Source: Prorocentrum cordatum | Taxonomy: Eukaryota; Sar; Dinophyceae; Prorocentrales; Prorocentraceae | Length of the DNA: 64,000 nucleotides | Direction of reading: 5' to 3' | Assembly (NCBI GenBank): GCA_963575745.1 | Contig: CAUYUJ010018059.1 | Coordinates: 885,001 to 949,000 of the forward strand | In this document: piece by piece, positions 8,711 to 18,839 of the stretch | How positions within the stretch are numbered: position 1 is the first letter of the stretch | Layout of the letters: every line of letters begins with the position of its first letter | Position numbers and translations under genes: made by a program | The notes under the pieces: model-generated | Told to the model about the DNA's origin: nothing | What the model saw: only the letters and a program-made list of their open reading frames with translations | The model's database searches: none

Positions 8711-8814
8711 GTGCTTGAAGGATGGGGTACTCCTGGTGCCTGGGCCGTCTCATACGTGTGTCGCCGTGGGCCTGTTTTCCGTTCCGCAATCCCACGGCTC
8801 AAGTTTTTCAGGGT
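8711..8814 (+). repeat. Split direct repeat A2
   Basis: Copy of A1 (2546-2649). The B1/A2 junction (CATAAAGGA then GTGCTTGAAG) is the sequence a circular intermediate would carry. Confidence 0.95.
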
Positions 8815-8847
8815 CCTCTTGCCTCCTCTCCTCCTCCACTTCCATCT

Positions 8848-8977
8848 GGGTTGTGGGCCCTCGCCGTCTGTGTACGTCTCATCGTGACAGTTTCGCTCGG
8901 GCCCAGTTTTTAGGCAGGCGATGCTTCTAGGTAGCATCTCGATATGATTCCAGTTTCTCTGGTCTTGGCATAAAGGA
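8848..8977 (+). repeat. Split direct repeat B2 (right end of the element)
   Basis: Copy of B1 with two substitutions. A 33-base pyrimidine-rich spacer separates it from A2. The element ends at CATAAAGGA, followed by a TA tract. Confidence 0.95.
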
Positions 8978-9005
8978 TATATATATATATGTATCGTTAT
9001 CGCTC

Positions 9006-9037
<32 letters not shown>

Positions 9038-9227
9038 GCTTCTTTCCCTCTCCCTCTCGCTGTCTGTCTTTCCTTTTTTTGTTTCCCTCTCTTTACACAT
9101 TTGTATGTGTATGTAATTATATGTGTATCTATATGTGTGTGTATCCCTTTTATCTCTCTTTCTCTATCTCTGTCTTTCTCTCTCTCTCTCTCTCTTTCTC
9201 TGTTTCTCTCTCTCTCTCTCTGACTCT

Positions 9228-9258
<31 letters not shown>

Positions 9259-9356
9259 GTTTTTTCTTTATTGCTATCTCTCTCTCTCTCTCCCTCTCCC
9301 TCTCTCTCCCTCTCTCTCTCTCTTTCTCTCCCTCTCTCGCTTTCCCTCTCTACAGA
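8978..9356. repeat. (TA)n and (CT)n microsatellites
   Basis: A short TA tract is followed by nearly pure CT dinucleotides, broken around 9080-9150 by T-rich and GTAT-rich sequence. Long open frames here translate as Leu-Ser repeats and are not genes. Confidence 0.95.
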
Positions 9357-9369
9357 TGCCCATCCATCT

Positions 9370-10000
9370 TTTTTATTACCCAGGCCCCGCCCCCCCCCGA
9401 GATCGGACCCACCGAATCCCGGGCCCCCAGGACCCCCTGGACCCCTCAGATCCGTAGCCCCAGGGACCCCCCTGCAGGAGACACCCCATGCGTTTCAGAG
9501 CTCCTGGAAGCCCTTGCTGGGCCTAGGCAACGGGCCCAAATCGGTCAGAAGGGCGGCCGAACGCCCCCCCGAGGGCCCCAAGAGGGCCCAGACACCCACC
9601 AGACGCCCGAAGACGACCCAAAGAAGACCCCCAAGTTTCGCATGATTTTGGGAATGCCATGTTCTTCGGTCTTCTGGGCGTCCGAGACCGCCTGGGAGGC
9701 TCGGAAATCGTCCCGAAACCATCCGAAGGAGCTTCCAGGCAGTCCAAGAGAGCCCCACGACGGCACAAAAGGGTTCCAGGATGGCCTAAGAGAGCCCCAT
9801 GACGGCCCAAGATGGCCCCAAGACACCCTCCGAAGCATTCCAAATCGTGACCCGGTCGTTCAGAGAGACCGGGGTCGGAGGCAAGGTGGCCCGAGGAAGC
9901 CCCCAGAGGACCCCGGAAGACGCCCAGGAAGCCTCCAATTTCCGTGAGGCCCCGAGAAGCTCTCCAAGCAGGAGCCTCCGCAAAAAGAGCTGAGGAGGAT
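9370..10000 (+). repeat. Degenerate CAAGA(G/C)GGCCC array with AT-richer core
   Basis: Imperfect units of 10-11 bases around CCCAAGAGGGCC and CCAAGACGGCC. The array is split near 9640-9690 by a core containing CATGATTTTGGGAATGCC. This is a member of the dispersed array family that also occurs at about 48.4, 54.4, 55.5, 56.6 and 58.0 kb, and inverted at 10.3, 29.8 and 43.5 kb. No gene seen. Confidence 0.7.
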
Positions 10001-10319
10001 GGGGAAGATTTCGCAGGGTAGGGCGAGAATGAAAAAATCTGTATATGGCGGAATGATAACGAATAACATTATTGCAACGGCGATACCAGAAAGTATCGCT
10101 AAATTGCTAAAGGCATCAAGGAGTTATCGCTAAATTGTTTGTTGGATTGTCTTGCCATTCCGCCCGCATGCCAGACTTCAAGGACCAAGGTGCATGGCGC
10201 GAAACGCCAATGCAGTCTCGTACATCTATATATATACCAATAAATAAATAAATAAATAGATATGGATAGGCCTCGTCCCATCCCGCCACCGCGCCTGGGT
10301 TATACGTCATAGGCCTGTG
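10001..10319. other. Unassigned AT-richer stretch
   Basis: Contains two copies of ATCGCTAAATTG (near 10096 and 10127) and a short (AAAT)n tract near 10240. No coding signal seen. Confidence 0.5.
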
Positions 10320-10590
10320 GTATACCTCTGGAGGTCTCGTGGGAGGCCTCTCGGGAGCATCTTGGCGGCCTCTTGGGGCCTGATTTGGGCCTCTTGGGGG
10401 CCTGCTGGCGGTCTCGGGGGCCATCTTGGGACGAAGGGCTCGAAATTTAGGTTCGTGCTCCCCCTCTGGGGCCTCTCTTGGGCCCCTCTTGGAGCTCTAT
10501 TGGGCCGTCTTGGGGGCGGCCTCTTGGGTCGTCTTGGGGCAATATTGGGCCATCTCGGGGCGCTCGTGGGTGCCTCTTAGGCAAGACGGC
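10320..10590 (-). repeat. Degenerate CAAGA array, reverse orientation
   Basis: Units of GGCCTCTTGGGGGCC type, the reverse complement of the family at 9370, about 20 tandem imperfect copies. Confidence 0.75.
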
Positions 10591-10908
10591 TGGTCTGCAT
10601 TTCTCGTGAGGCTCGTCAGATGCTCCCAGGCATGCGACGTCTCGATTTGTCCAACGCGGAGTCCCCGGAAGTCCCGACCCTTTCCCAAGGGCTGGCTGTT
10701 CATCCCGAGCCTTGTTTTTGTTACGGTCCCCAGGCTCGGCGAGGGCCCCCCTGAGGCCGAAAGCGGCCGGATTTTCTCGAGCTCTGGGTTGTCACGTTGT
10801 CGTCGTCGTGTCGTGTCGACGCGAGCACGCCTGGGGTCGGTGGCATCTTCTCTCGAAGCCCCGGCTCGCGGCCCGCAGTGGCGAGCGCGGCCTGTGCCGG
10901 CCGCGGCC

Positions 10909-11139
10909 ATGGCCCGCTGCCGCGGCCGCCCCTGCGCCCGGGGCGCGCTGGCCGCGGCGGCCGGCGCGGCCCTGGCGCTCCGAGCCGGGGGCCCGGCGTG
11001 GTCGCTGCGGCCGCGGCCGCGGCCCGCCCGGAGCAGCCACGGGAGCAGCGCCGTCGCCGCCCGCGCGGCGCGGCCCAGCGGGGCCTCCGCGGGCGGCGCC
11101 TTGAGCAGCACCGCGCCGGCACTCGAAGAGGAGAAGTGA
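10909..11139 (+). CDS. Possible short secreted/targeted N-terminal exon (hypothetical)
   Basis: ATG at 10909 gives 76 residues: a short Arg/Cys-rich start, an apolar run (GALAAAAGAALALRAGGPAW) like a signal peptide, and an Arg/Pro/Ser-rich tail. The sequence is extremely GC-rich and could be a first exon of a targeted protein or chance. No downstream exon was found; foldback repeats follow directly. Confidence 0.15.
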   Translation: MARCRGRPCARGALAAAAGAALALRAGGPAWSLRPRPRPARSSHGSSAVAARAARPSGASAGGALSSTAPALEEEK

Positions 11140-11150
11140 TGAGCCTGTTT

Positions 11151-11300
11151 TCTGCCACCACCACCACCACAAGTTGGAGGAGGGAAGGAGGACGAGGAGG
11201 ATGAAGAGGAGGAGGACGAAGAGGAGGAGAACGAAGAGGAGGAGGAGGAGGAGGAGGAGGAGGACCCCCTCCCCCTCCAACTTATGGTGGTGGTGGTGGA
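11151..11300. repeat. Foldback 1: CCACC/GGTGG inverted repeat around a purine tract
   Basis: Left arm CCACCACCACAAGTTGGAGG (11157 onward) pairs with the right arm CCTCCAACTTATGGTGGTGG (about 11272-11291). Between them lies a GGA/GAA-rich purine tract of about 80 bases. Confidence 0.7.
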
Positions 11301-11555
11301 AAGCGGGCCCATCAAGAAGTCGGCATCGACGTGCGGACGGGCACTCTTGCTTCGCGCGTCGCGCCGCGCCGCTGGTGCTGGACCCCCCGCCGGGCTTCGG
11401 CGCGACACGCTATCCATCTTCCCCTTTCCAAGCATCGATGCTCCGAGCCTTTCCCAGCCTCCCGCCCCGCGGAGCGGAGCGACGCGCTGTCAGCTCGCAG
11501 GGCATCACGTGTCGCCGGGGCCGCCGCCGTGGGTCGCTAAGCAACAGCTCCCGAC

Positions 11556-11705
11556 CGTACACTTTCGGAGCTCTGCGCGAGTTTCTTGGATCTGCGCCTG
11601 GCCCCCCTCTGGCGGCGCCTCCAGCGCCGCCCCTGGCGCGATCCGCGCGCCAGGGAGGGAGGTCCAAGCGCCGATCCAAGAGATCCGCGCAGCACTCCCA
11701 AAGTT
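11556..11705. repeat. Foldback 2: imperfect 55-60 bp inverted repeat
   Basis: The left arm (11558-11613, containing TTTCTTGGATCTGCGCCTGG) pairs with the right arm (11646-11703), whose reverse complement contains TCTCTTGGATCGGCGCTTGG. Most positions match. The loop is a GC-rich 30-base segment. Confidence 0.7.
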
Positions 11706-11727
11706 TCTGTTGATGGCTGAGGACAGC

Positions 11728-11916
11728 ACAACCTATCCCCACCCCCAGCCATGTCCCACTCCCGACCTGGTGATCCAGGGGGTCCTGGCTAGGGGTGCGG
11801 GTGGCTCTGGGGGGGGGGGAGGTGGCGGGGACCAGAAAACCACCTTCGGCCAGGACCCATGAATCACCAGGTCCGCAGTGGGGGTCCTGGCTGGGGGTGG
11901 GGATGGGCCGTTCAGG
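11728..11916. repeat. Foldback 3: imperfect 75-bp inverted repeat
   Basis: The left arm (11731-11805: CCCCACCCCCAGCCA, then GACCTGGTGATCCAGGG, then GGTCCTGGC) pairs with the right arm (11840-11912), whose reverse complement holds the same words in the same order. The loop is a G-rich run. Confidence 0.75.
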
Positions 11917-12079
11917 AGGGAAGAAACCACAAAGACACATTGAATCGTCGACTCCCAGGAAAACATAAGAAAACATGGGAAGTGGGGGGGGGAAGACGAA
12001 AAAATTCAGAAACTAGGAATCCAACAAAAAAGGAGATCGTGGGAGTTGTGTATTGATTTGCGCGTCTCTGGGCCTTGGT

Positions 12080-12313
12080 GGGCCCCAGAAACGGCAGGGC
12101 CGTTTTTCACCGTTTCCCAAAAATGTCCTTTGAAAATGGAAACGGTAAAAAAACGGCGACCGGAAACGGCAAAAAAACGGCTCCAGAATTGGAACCGGAG
12201 CCGGAACCGGTCAAAAAACGGCGACGGAACCAGTAAAAGAACGGCGTCGGCACCGGCAACAAAAACGGTAAAACGGAACCGGTAAAAAAACGGCCCTGTC
12301 GTTTCCAGGGCCC
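12080..12313. mobile_element. 234-bp element with terminal inverted repeats and AACGG internal array
   Basis: The left end GGGCCCCAGAAACGGCAGGG matches the reverse complement of the right end, GGGCCCTGGAAACGACAGGG, and the match runs on through CCGTTTTT for about 35 bases. The interior is a degenerate array of AACGG, GGAAACGGT and (A)6-7 words. CTCTGGGCC occurs just outside both ends (12066-12074 and 12320-12328), possibly a 9-bp target duplication with some offset. No ORF. Confidence 0.6.
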
Positions 12314-12514
12314 GCTAAGCTCTGGGCCCCTTCAGCTGTGCTGTCCTCGGTGCCGACCTTCCCTCCCCCAGGCACCGCGCGGGGAGCCCGCCGCGGCGGC
12401 CGCCGAGGGGTCGTCGCTCTGGGCGCCCGCCGTCGGAGAGCCCCAGGTCCGGAGGAGGGCCGGTCGAGGCCACCAACGGCTGGCCTCCCTGGGGCGTGTT
12501 CCGCTCTTTTGGCT

Positions 12515-12653
12515 TCCTCCTCCTCCTCCTGCTCCTCCTCCTCCTCCTCCTCCTCCTCCTTCTCCGCCTCCTCCTCCTCCTGCTCCTGCTCCTCCTCCTC
12601 CTCCTCCTCCTCCTCCTCCTCCTCATCATCATCATCATCATCATCATCAGCAG

Positions 12654-12698
<45 letters not shown>

Positions 12699-12905
12699 AT
12701 CATCATCATCATCATCATCCCCTCCTGCTCCCCCTCCTCCTCCCCTCCCCCTCCTCCCCCTCCTCCTCCTCCCCCTCCCCTCCTCCTCCTCCTCCTCCTC
12801 CTCCTCTCCTCCTCCTCCTCCTCCTCCTCCTCCTCCTCCTCCTCCTCCTCCTCATCCTCCTCCTCCTCCTCCTCCTCCTCCTCCTCCTCCTCCTCCTCCT
12901 CCTCC
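12515..12905. repeat. (CTC/TCC)n and (CAT)n tracts
   Basis: Long TCC tracts flank a CAT tract near 12624-12718. Homopolymeric Ser, Leu, His, Glu or Met translations in six frames are artefacts of this composition. Confidence 0.95.
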
Positions 12906-13402
12906 CCCGCAGATCGGGGCGATCGAAAAGAGTACGAACAGAACGGGCACAAAGACCAACAGCATGTCCTGATCACTTTGAGCAGGACTCGCCGTCGGCG
13001 TCGCCGCGGACGTGGTCAATCTGAAACAGAAGGCCGCCTGCCCAACAGCTACCCCTGCCGGTTTTGGACAGGATTTGTGGTTGGGCATCGTACCCGCCTT
13101 CCCCATACCTATTTCGGGCGCCCAGCCCAGAGGCTCAGGATGGCCGCTAGGAGGGGCCCAGGGACCGAGAGTTGGACGTGGGCAAGGGGCGAGGGCCGCC
13201 GTCGTCTCTACGGGAACTCCGAGAGGTGCGCTTCTCGCTCGGGGGCTCGCCGGAAGGAGGCCGTGGAGGCGTCTGGCCCGCGCCGCTGCAGGTGCCCGCG
13301 GGGGCCCCCGAGGGAGGCTGGGCGCCGCAGGAGCCATCGCAGCACGTTCGGAGCGATGTCCGCTCGCGCCCGGCGACCTCCGTGGCTCCCGGAGGGTCGC
13401 AG

Positions 13403-15608
13403 ATGCCGCCAGCGTTGCAGCGCATGCATCAGGAGGCGACGGACAGGGTCCTCCGAGGCTTCGGCCTGGGTCTTGCCAGGCTGACCGTCCACATGCCGAT
13501 GGGCCTCGGAGACGGCATCGTCGGCGCCAACGTGCTGGCAGCCAAGTGGCAGGTCCGCAAGCGCCCCGGAACACCCTTCCGCGCCCTCGTCCTGATGCCC
13601 GCCTCGATGATGAGCGAGGCCGAGCTGGCATACCGGAAAGCGGGCGGCGATGGCATGGTCGTGCTGCGCATGGCGGAGGGGCCGCGCGGCTCCGACCAGG
13701 TCGCAACGGCGTTGACCCGTTGCCGTGGGCTGGTGGTGCTCACCTCTTACGAAAACGCGCGCTACGCGAAGATGGCTTTTAGGCGTCTGCAGACGGAGGT
13801 TCTGGATTTTGCTGTTTTCGAGATGGCGCACCTCGCGCTGCAAAGTGGATCGTCGGCCAGAGAAGCAGTCTTCGAGTGGAACAGGCTCATGCAGCTGGGC
13901 CTCATCGAGGCGCTCTTCGTCACCGCGCGCGCTCTGGAAGCGGCACCGGTGAGGGGCCTCGGGAACGCCACGAGAGAGATGCCCGGGATCCGCCCGTTCC
14001 GCGTGGTGTCGAGGAGGGGAGGCCCGTGCGGCCCCGAGGTGTTCACGGTGGACGCCGCGGAGGCCCGCATGCGTGGCATCACCGTGCCCGTGCGCCTGGT
14101 GCCGCTCGACATCGAGGCGCCGAGCCTCGCCGGCGGGGCGGCGGGGCTGGCGCCGGCGCCGCTGCTGGCGCGGCTGCACGACGCGCTCGGCCTGCGAGCG
14201 ATCGAGGCGCTGCCAGGAGACGACGAGGCGGTGGCGCCTCTCGGCCAGGAGGTGCTGGACCTCACCAGCCGCAGGTGCGTGCTCGGCGCGGCCCGCGCCA
14301 ACGCCGCCGGGCGCGGCGAGGGGCAGGCCACGCTGGGAAGCACGGAGGCCGAGGCGCTGCTCGTCCACGGGGACGCCCCCAGCGCGGACGCCATCGCGCA
14401 CGCGCTGGGCCGCGCCGCGTTCCGGACGCACGAGAAGCCAGCGCTGTACGTGCTGCTGCCGTGGCGCGCGCCGGCCGCGGTGGCCGTGTGGGCCGCCCTG
14501 GCGGCCAACGACGAGCAGGTGGAGCTCGCCCTGAGGGAGGCGGCCGTGGCGCGCGGGGGCACTCAGGGCAGGGCAACGTTAGGGGCGGATGGGGGGGGAC
14601 AGACTCAGAGAGGAATGCAACGGCTCCCACCTGCCCACTCATCTCCGACAGGGGCCCGATAGCCCCCCCCCCGCCCAGGAGCGTGCGGCTTTTCCATTTT
14701 TCGTTATTGAGAGCCCAGCGCCGATCTGTCGGCGATGCGTCGCCGATTCCAGGCCGATGCTTTCCACACTGGGCCAGCCCCCCCCCCATGGTAGCCCTTC
14801 AGGCACCCCCGCGGGCCTGGGCTGGGACCAGATTCCCGCCCGCCTGCAAGACCTTTTCGCGCGCAGCGGCGAGCAGGCCAACGAGAAGCAGTTCCGGGCC
14901 TGGGCGGCTCAGGCCGTCAATGTGGCCATCGACCAGACGGCGTACGAGTGGGACGTGTGGTATGGGAGGTTCCTGGAGTACCGCCGGGCTCACGGCGAGG
15001 GCGACGGGACTGCTCGCGCGGTGCCCGTAGACGCCAGCATCCACGGGCACGAGGTCGGCCGTTGGGTGGCGCTGCAGCTCATGGAGTGGCGCTGGGGGCT
15101 CCTGGACGCAACGAAAGAGCAGCTGCTGAGGGATGGTGGCCTGTCCATCCAGGAAGAGATGGACCGAAACTTCGAGAGCGGCCTGGAGGAGTTCCAGCGT
15201 CACAGGGAGGACCAGAAGGGGGATCCCCACATCCCCCCTGGCCACATTACAGCTTCGACTGGGTTTCCCCTCTGGTCTTGGTCGCTTTGCCAGCGTGCTG
15301 CGTGGCGAACAGGCCGACTGAGCGTCGAGAAGCAGTACCTCTTGGACGCGGTAGGCTTCCCACCAGTGGCCCACCCGGAAGGCGAGGCCGCTCGCGCAGT
15401 CACGTTGCGTCTCGAGAGGTCCTTGCGGGATGCCTCCAGGAAGGACCTTGAACATCGGGAGAGTGCGTTCCGCCACCTCGTTCTGGCCCACCACCCAGCG
15501 CACACGCGCGCTCAATGGGCCGCGGCAGCCGCCCATTTCCTCGCCGGGTACCGGAGCTGGTTTCTCAACCCTCCAGAGCCGCCCATTGGTGCCGGCAAGT
15601 TCGAGTAA
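13403..15608 (+). CDS. Superfamily-2 helicase-like protein with degenerate ATPase motifs, two helicase-associated domains and a J-like tail
   Basis: Predicted as two exons, 13403-14567 and 14803-15608 (656 residues). The start MPPALQRMHQEATDRVL fits the Q-motif region of type III restriction-like helicases. MPMGLGDG (31-38) occupies the Walker A site (normally GxGKT); VLMPAS and VVLTSYENA match Ia and Ic-like boxes; FEMAH (139-143) stands at the DExH box. GPEVFTVDAAEARMRG resembles the segment before domain 2, and DAIAHALGRAAFR (about 329-341) is motif VI-like. Domain 2 is shorter than usual. Exon 2 has two helicase-associated domains (about 438-500, WDVWYGRFLEYRRAHG; about 545-576, WRTGRLSVEKQYLLDAVGF) and a C-terminal segment with HPA at 619-621 where J domains have HPD, ending in a WFL box. 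With K and D/E of motifs I and II lost, ATP hydrolysis is unlikely. A further upstream exon is possible. Confidence 0.6.
14568..14802 (+). other. Predicted GC-AG intron
   Basis: Removing 14568-14802 joins the frames in phase 1 and restores a Gly codon, linking the helicase and helicase-associated parts. The donor is CAGG|GCAGGG and the acceptor TTCAG|GCACC, so CAGG is present at both borders. ATGGGGGGGG near the left end is mirrored by CCCCCCCCAT near the right end, as in introner-type elements. Assigned from frame and borders only. Confidence 0.5.
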
Positions 15609-18600
15609 GAATACGGGGAGAGTTCCATAACATCTTGTCACGAGAGAGTTCCATAACATCCTGTCCAAACGCGAGCCAGGCATTGAATTCCGCATCCATT
15701 TGGTCCTCACCAGAACTGCGTGCGTGATGTTCTGGTTTGATGCACGACTACGGCCAGCCTATGGTCATGTCAAGAGTGACACACCCCTGCATCAAGTATC
15801 ACGTGAAGCAGGTGTAGGTTGTTATATCATCACGCGGTGGACCGCGCGAGAGTGGCGTGTCGGTGACGCCATCCGCGATTCGAAAGACAGCAGCGCCACG
15901 ACGGAGTGGTTCTGCCCACCTCTGGGGGTCGGCACCATCGGGAAGAGGGTCTGGGTCAGCTTCGAGGTTGCCAAGGTAAGCGCAGCACGTACGTCTCACT
16001 CCTCCGCCTCCTCCCTCCGCCTCCCTCTCCGAACTCCTCTATCTTACTCTCTCCTCAACCTCAGAGGCGAAGATCACCGCGTGGCTGGCACCGCAAAGCG
16101 CGGTAGCCGACCTGGAAAGTCTCAGCTGATGGTGCACGACCCCTCGTCGCCCCCTCCAGAATCATCTCGCTCCCTCAACCTGCTCCGCTCCGCGGGGGAA
16201 GGGGAATCTAGTGTGCAGAAAAGTATGTTTCCAATCATGTTGTGTAGCCCGGTGTTGATGCGAATGCCAGCATAAAGTGCACGCCTCATGATGAGTTCCT
16301 CCTGCCCCTCCTCCCTCCTCGTTCTTCCCCCGTTGTAATTTCTCTTGGGGGCAAATGCGGGTCCTATAGAGTCTAGCGAAAGTCTTGGAGACTGTTGGAG
16401 CCATCTTAGGAGAGGGGCTCTCTGAGCCCCTTCGAGTTCCCCTTTTTGGACCCGAGTGGTCTGTCCTGGAACGATACATCGGAGGCTTGATAGGCCGTCT
16501 TCGACGCTTTCATACCATCAAGGACAGCGTCGGAAAGTTTACATTACAAAAAAGGTTTGGCTGGTTTGGGCCTCTCGGGCCAGATCCAGGGCAGTCGAAA
16601 CAGCCCAAAAGACTTCCAAGATAGGCTGCAAAGAGAAACATCCCAGCAGCGCGCAAGATGGTCTTGGACTACGGGTGGCGACATAAAGAACAACACAATA
16701 TTCGATACGCACGACTCGAGATTATGGAATAGTGAGTACCTGGAACACCCCACTCAGTGCCTGCGGCACGATGCCGGATATTCAGTGCAACTTACGGGGT
16801 GAAGTTAATGTTGGAATAGTTGGACATGCCAACGAAAGTAAATGCCCGAACGAACATTCCAGCCAACCACCCACCCGCAACTTCTTAGCAAATTTCAAGT
16901 GGCCTCTGTGACTCGAGACGCGAGACGCGGTAATGCACACCGCTGCATGCGATCCAACTTACTGGCGCGGGCTCGCAAATTCCCTTGCCCCAGCATTGCC
17001 CTCTCTTTCTCCGCGGGGCGCGGGCTAAGCAGTGTTGTCCACCACTTCCATTATTACATGACAAGCATTAGATCTCGGCCTTACGAAAACAATTACCGTG
17101 AAAGTTTTTGTGCTTAATCGTAATTTCAAACTTGGGAAGTGATGAATATTTTGCAGACGGCGTCGGTCGAGTGCTCGAACGAAGCGCACGCGCACGACCC
17201 AGCTCACCACCCGGCGGCGCAAGTCGCAACGGCGGGGGCTCGCGGCGCTCGACCGCGAACGCCAACGACGAATCCATGTTGACGTCGCTTGGGTCTTGCG
17301 CCGGGCGATGGGCAAGCGGCGCCTGGGCTGATACGTGGTCTTGCGAGCTGCCGTTCGCCGCCCTCGGCGCCTTTCCTGCCAGACAAAAGGTCGGCGCGAT
17401 CGCCGTTGCCCGTGGGCTTCCCCCCTTCCCGTCTGGGGTCGCGCTCCCATTCCGTGAAGTCTGCATTGGCTCGGACATGGGTCTCAACGAACCCGGCGAA
17501 GTCGCGCTGCTGGGCGGCGTGCTGCAAGAAACCCATGCCTGGGGCCCCGTCGTCGAGAAGTCACGGGGGAAAGATAGAACGGAAATCGGGGGCGCCAGGC
17601 TGATCAGGAACAAGAGCTGGATCAGCGGCGCCATCGCCCACCGAGCAGCCGGAGCGCCCCCCACTCCGAGCGTCGTGGTCTGCAGGAGTTGGAACTCTAG
17701 GCAACCGTTCAGAAAAGGCGCCACATCTTCAGCCTACTCGAGCGAGTCGCTACCTCTAGCAGGGACGGCGGCCACCGACTCGCCCCAAGTTTTTTTTATA
17801 AATAGCCAAGAACTGCAGGAGCCGCGCCTGCATTCGCCGCCTCTGCATTCTCCTCTGCGTCGAAATTGGCGCGGCTGCCTCGGCGCGGATCGCGGCGTGA
17901 CGCTTGGTCGCCTCCTGGGGCTCGTTCTGTCGAGTTGAGGGGGGCCTGCCGGCGCCGTTCGCCGTCGCCGCTGGGGCACCCTCATCACTTTCGACGCGGC
18001 GCTCCGACCCCAGCCTGGCCTTCGCGTCGTCAGAATGTGAAGTGACCTTGGCCCGCGCCTCGAGGAGGGCTGCCTTCAGCGCTATTTGTTCGCGCCCTTT
18101 TGAGTTGAGCTCGCCCGCGCTGTCGAGGATGGCGTCGCCCCGCGTCGCCGAGAAGAGCTGCTCGTCCTCGCAAGCCCCGCGTTCCGCGGGCAGGGCGGCG
18201 GCCTCGCCTGGCTCGGACACGCGCGCCGGGCCCCAACTACTGAAAACACTTTAACGATTTGATCAAACCATAACTTCGCCTAACATATCCCGCCGGGCCC
18301 TTCCCTGACAACCTTGGCAAATTTCCGAGCCACGCAAATTGAGCTAAGCAAAAACGCCTTCGCCATGCAAGTTGTCTGACACAACGTGGCGGCAGACTGG
18401 ACGTGGGTCCAGCGGAAGGATATTGGAAGATAGGGTACGACGTGGCAGAATGTCTAGCCACGGGGCCAATTTTGAAGATATTTGACTTGGTTCTGGTCAG
18501 CCTCGCTAACCGCACTGTTGTGTGATATTCTTTAAACGTTATTTGCATCCAGAAGGCTTTTTAGCGTCTCAGGAACACTGAGCATGGGTGCCGGTCTGGC

Positions 18601-18839
18601 GGTTATGTACTTATGTTGCCGCCATCAGCTCCCCCTTGTCGCCAGGTTCTGAGATGAAAATTGTCGGGTTGCTAGGCCCGGGAACAAAAATAGAGAGGCC
18701 TCGTGGGAGCCTTGGTTGGCGATGCCGATAGTTTTGGGCAGGAATTGTTTGGTCAGAAGTTCCAAATTAGTGGTCCAGGACGGAAGGGGAACTCACTTAG
18801 CGGGGACCTCGTAGGAACGCGGTGCACCAAGATTTCCTT
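15609..18839. other. Mostly non-coding, no clear gene
   Basis: Two direct copies of GAGAGTTCCATAACATC lie near 15620 and 15645. The frame 15728-15977 ends at AAG|GTAAGC and could be an exon (WRVGDAIRDSKDSSATTEWF), but I cannot connect it to anything. On the minus strand, 17204-17536 contains RDFAGFVETHVRANADFTEW, which resembles the start of an exonuclease/endonuclease-phosphatase domain of LINE type, then breaks up. The rest shows no coding pattern I can support. Confidence 0.4.

Larger units (their letters stand above)
2546..8977 (+). mobile_element. Tyrosine-recombinase retrotransposon with split direct repeats (PAT/Ngaro-type ends)
   Basis: The 6.4-kb element has repeat A1 (2546-2649), internal ORFs, then B1 (8581-8710), A2 (8711-8814) and B2 (8848-8977). 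A1 and A2 are identical by eye over 104 bases; B1 and B2 differ at two of 130. This A1-ORFs-B1-A2-B2 layout is the known split direct repeat signature of PAT and Ngaro-like elements in the DIRS order, which integrate through a circular intermediate with a tyrosine recombinase. ORFs in order: small membrane ORF, Gag, RT, RNase H, tyrosine recombinase, methyltransferase. Both outer junctions lie in TA-rich sequence (left ...GTATATATA, right TATATATATATATG...), suggesting insertion into a TA microsatellite. The last four domains lie in frames 1, 2, 1 and 3, so this copy may be decayed. Confidence 0.85.

Noticed and set aside
8989-9947. Open frames of Ser/Leu then Pro/Arg-rich protein
   Set aside because: CT microsatellite followed by the CAAGA array; no domain.
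12338-13024. Open frames with poly-Ser, poly-Leu and poly-His
   Set aside because: TCC and CAT tracts.
13208-14431. 407-codon minus-strand frame
   Set aside because: Shadow of the helicase-like gene on the plus strand, which has recognisable motifs.
17108-18254. Plus-strand 276-codon frame and minus-strand 154-codon frame as genes
   Set aside because: GC-rich overlapping frames without domain or consistent coding signal; neither strand could be preferred.
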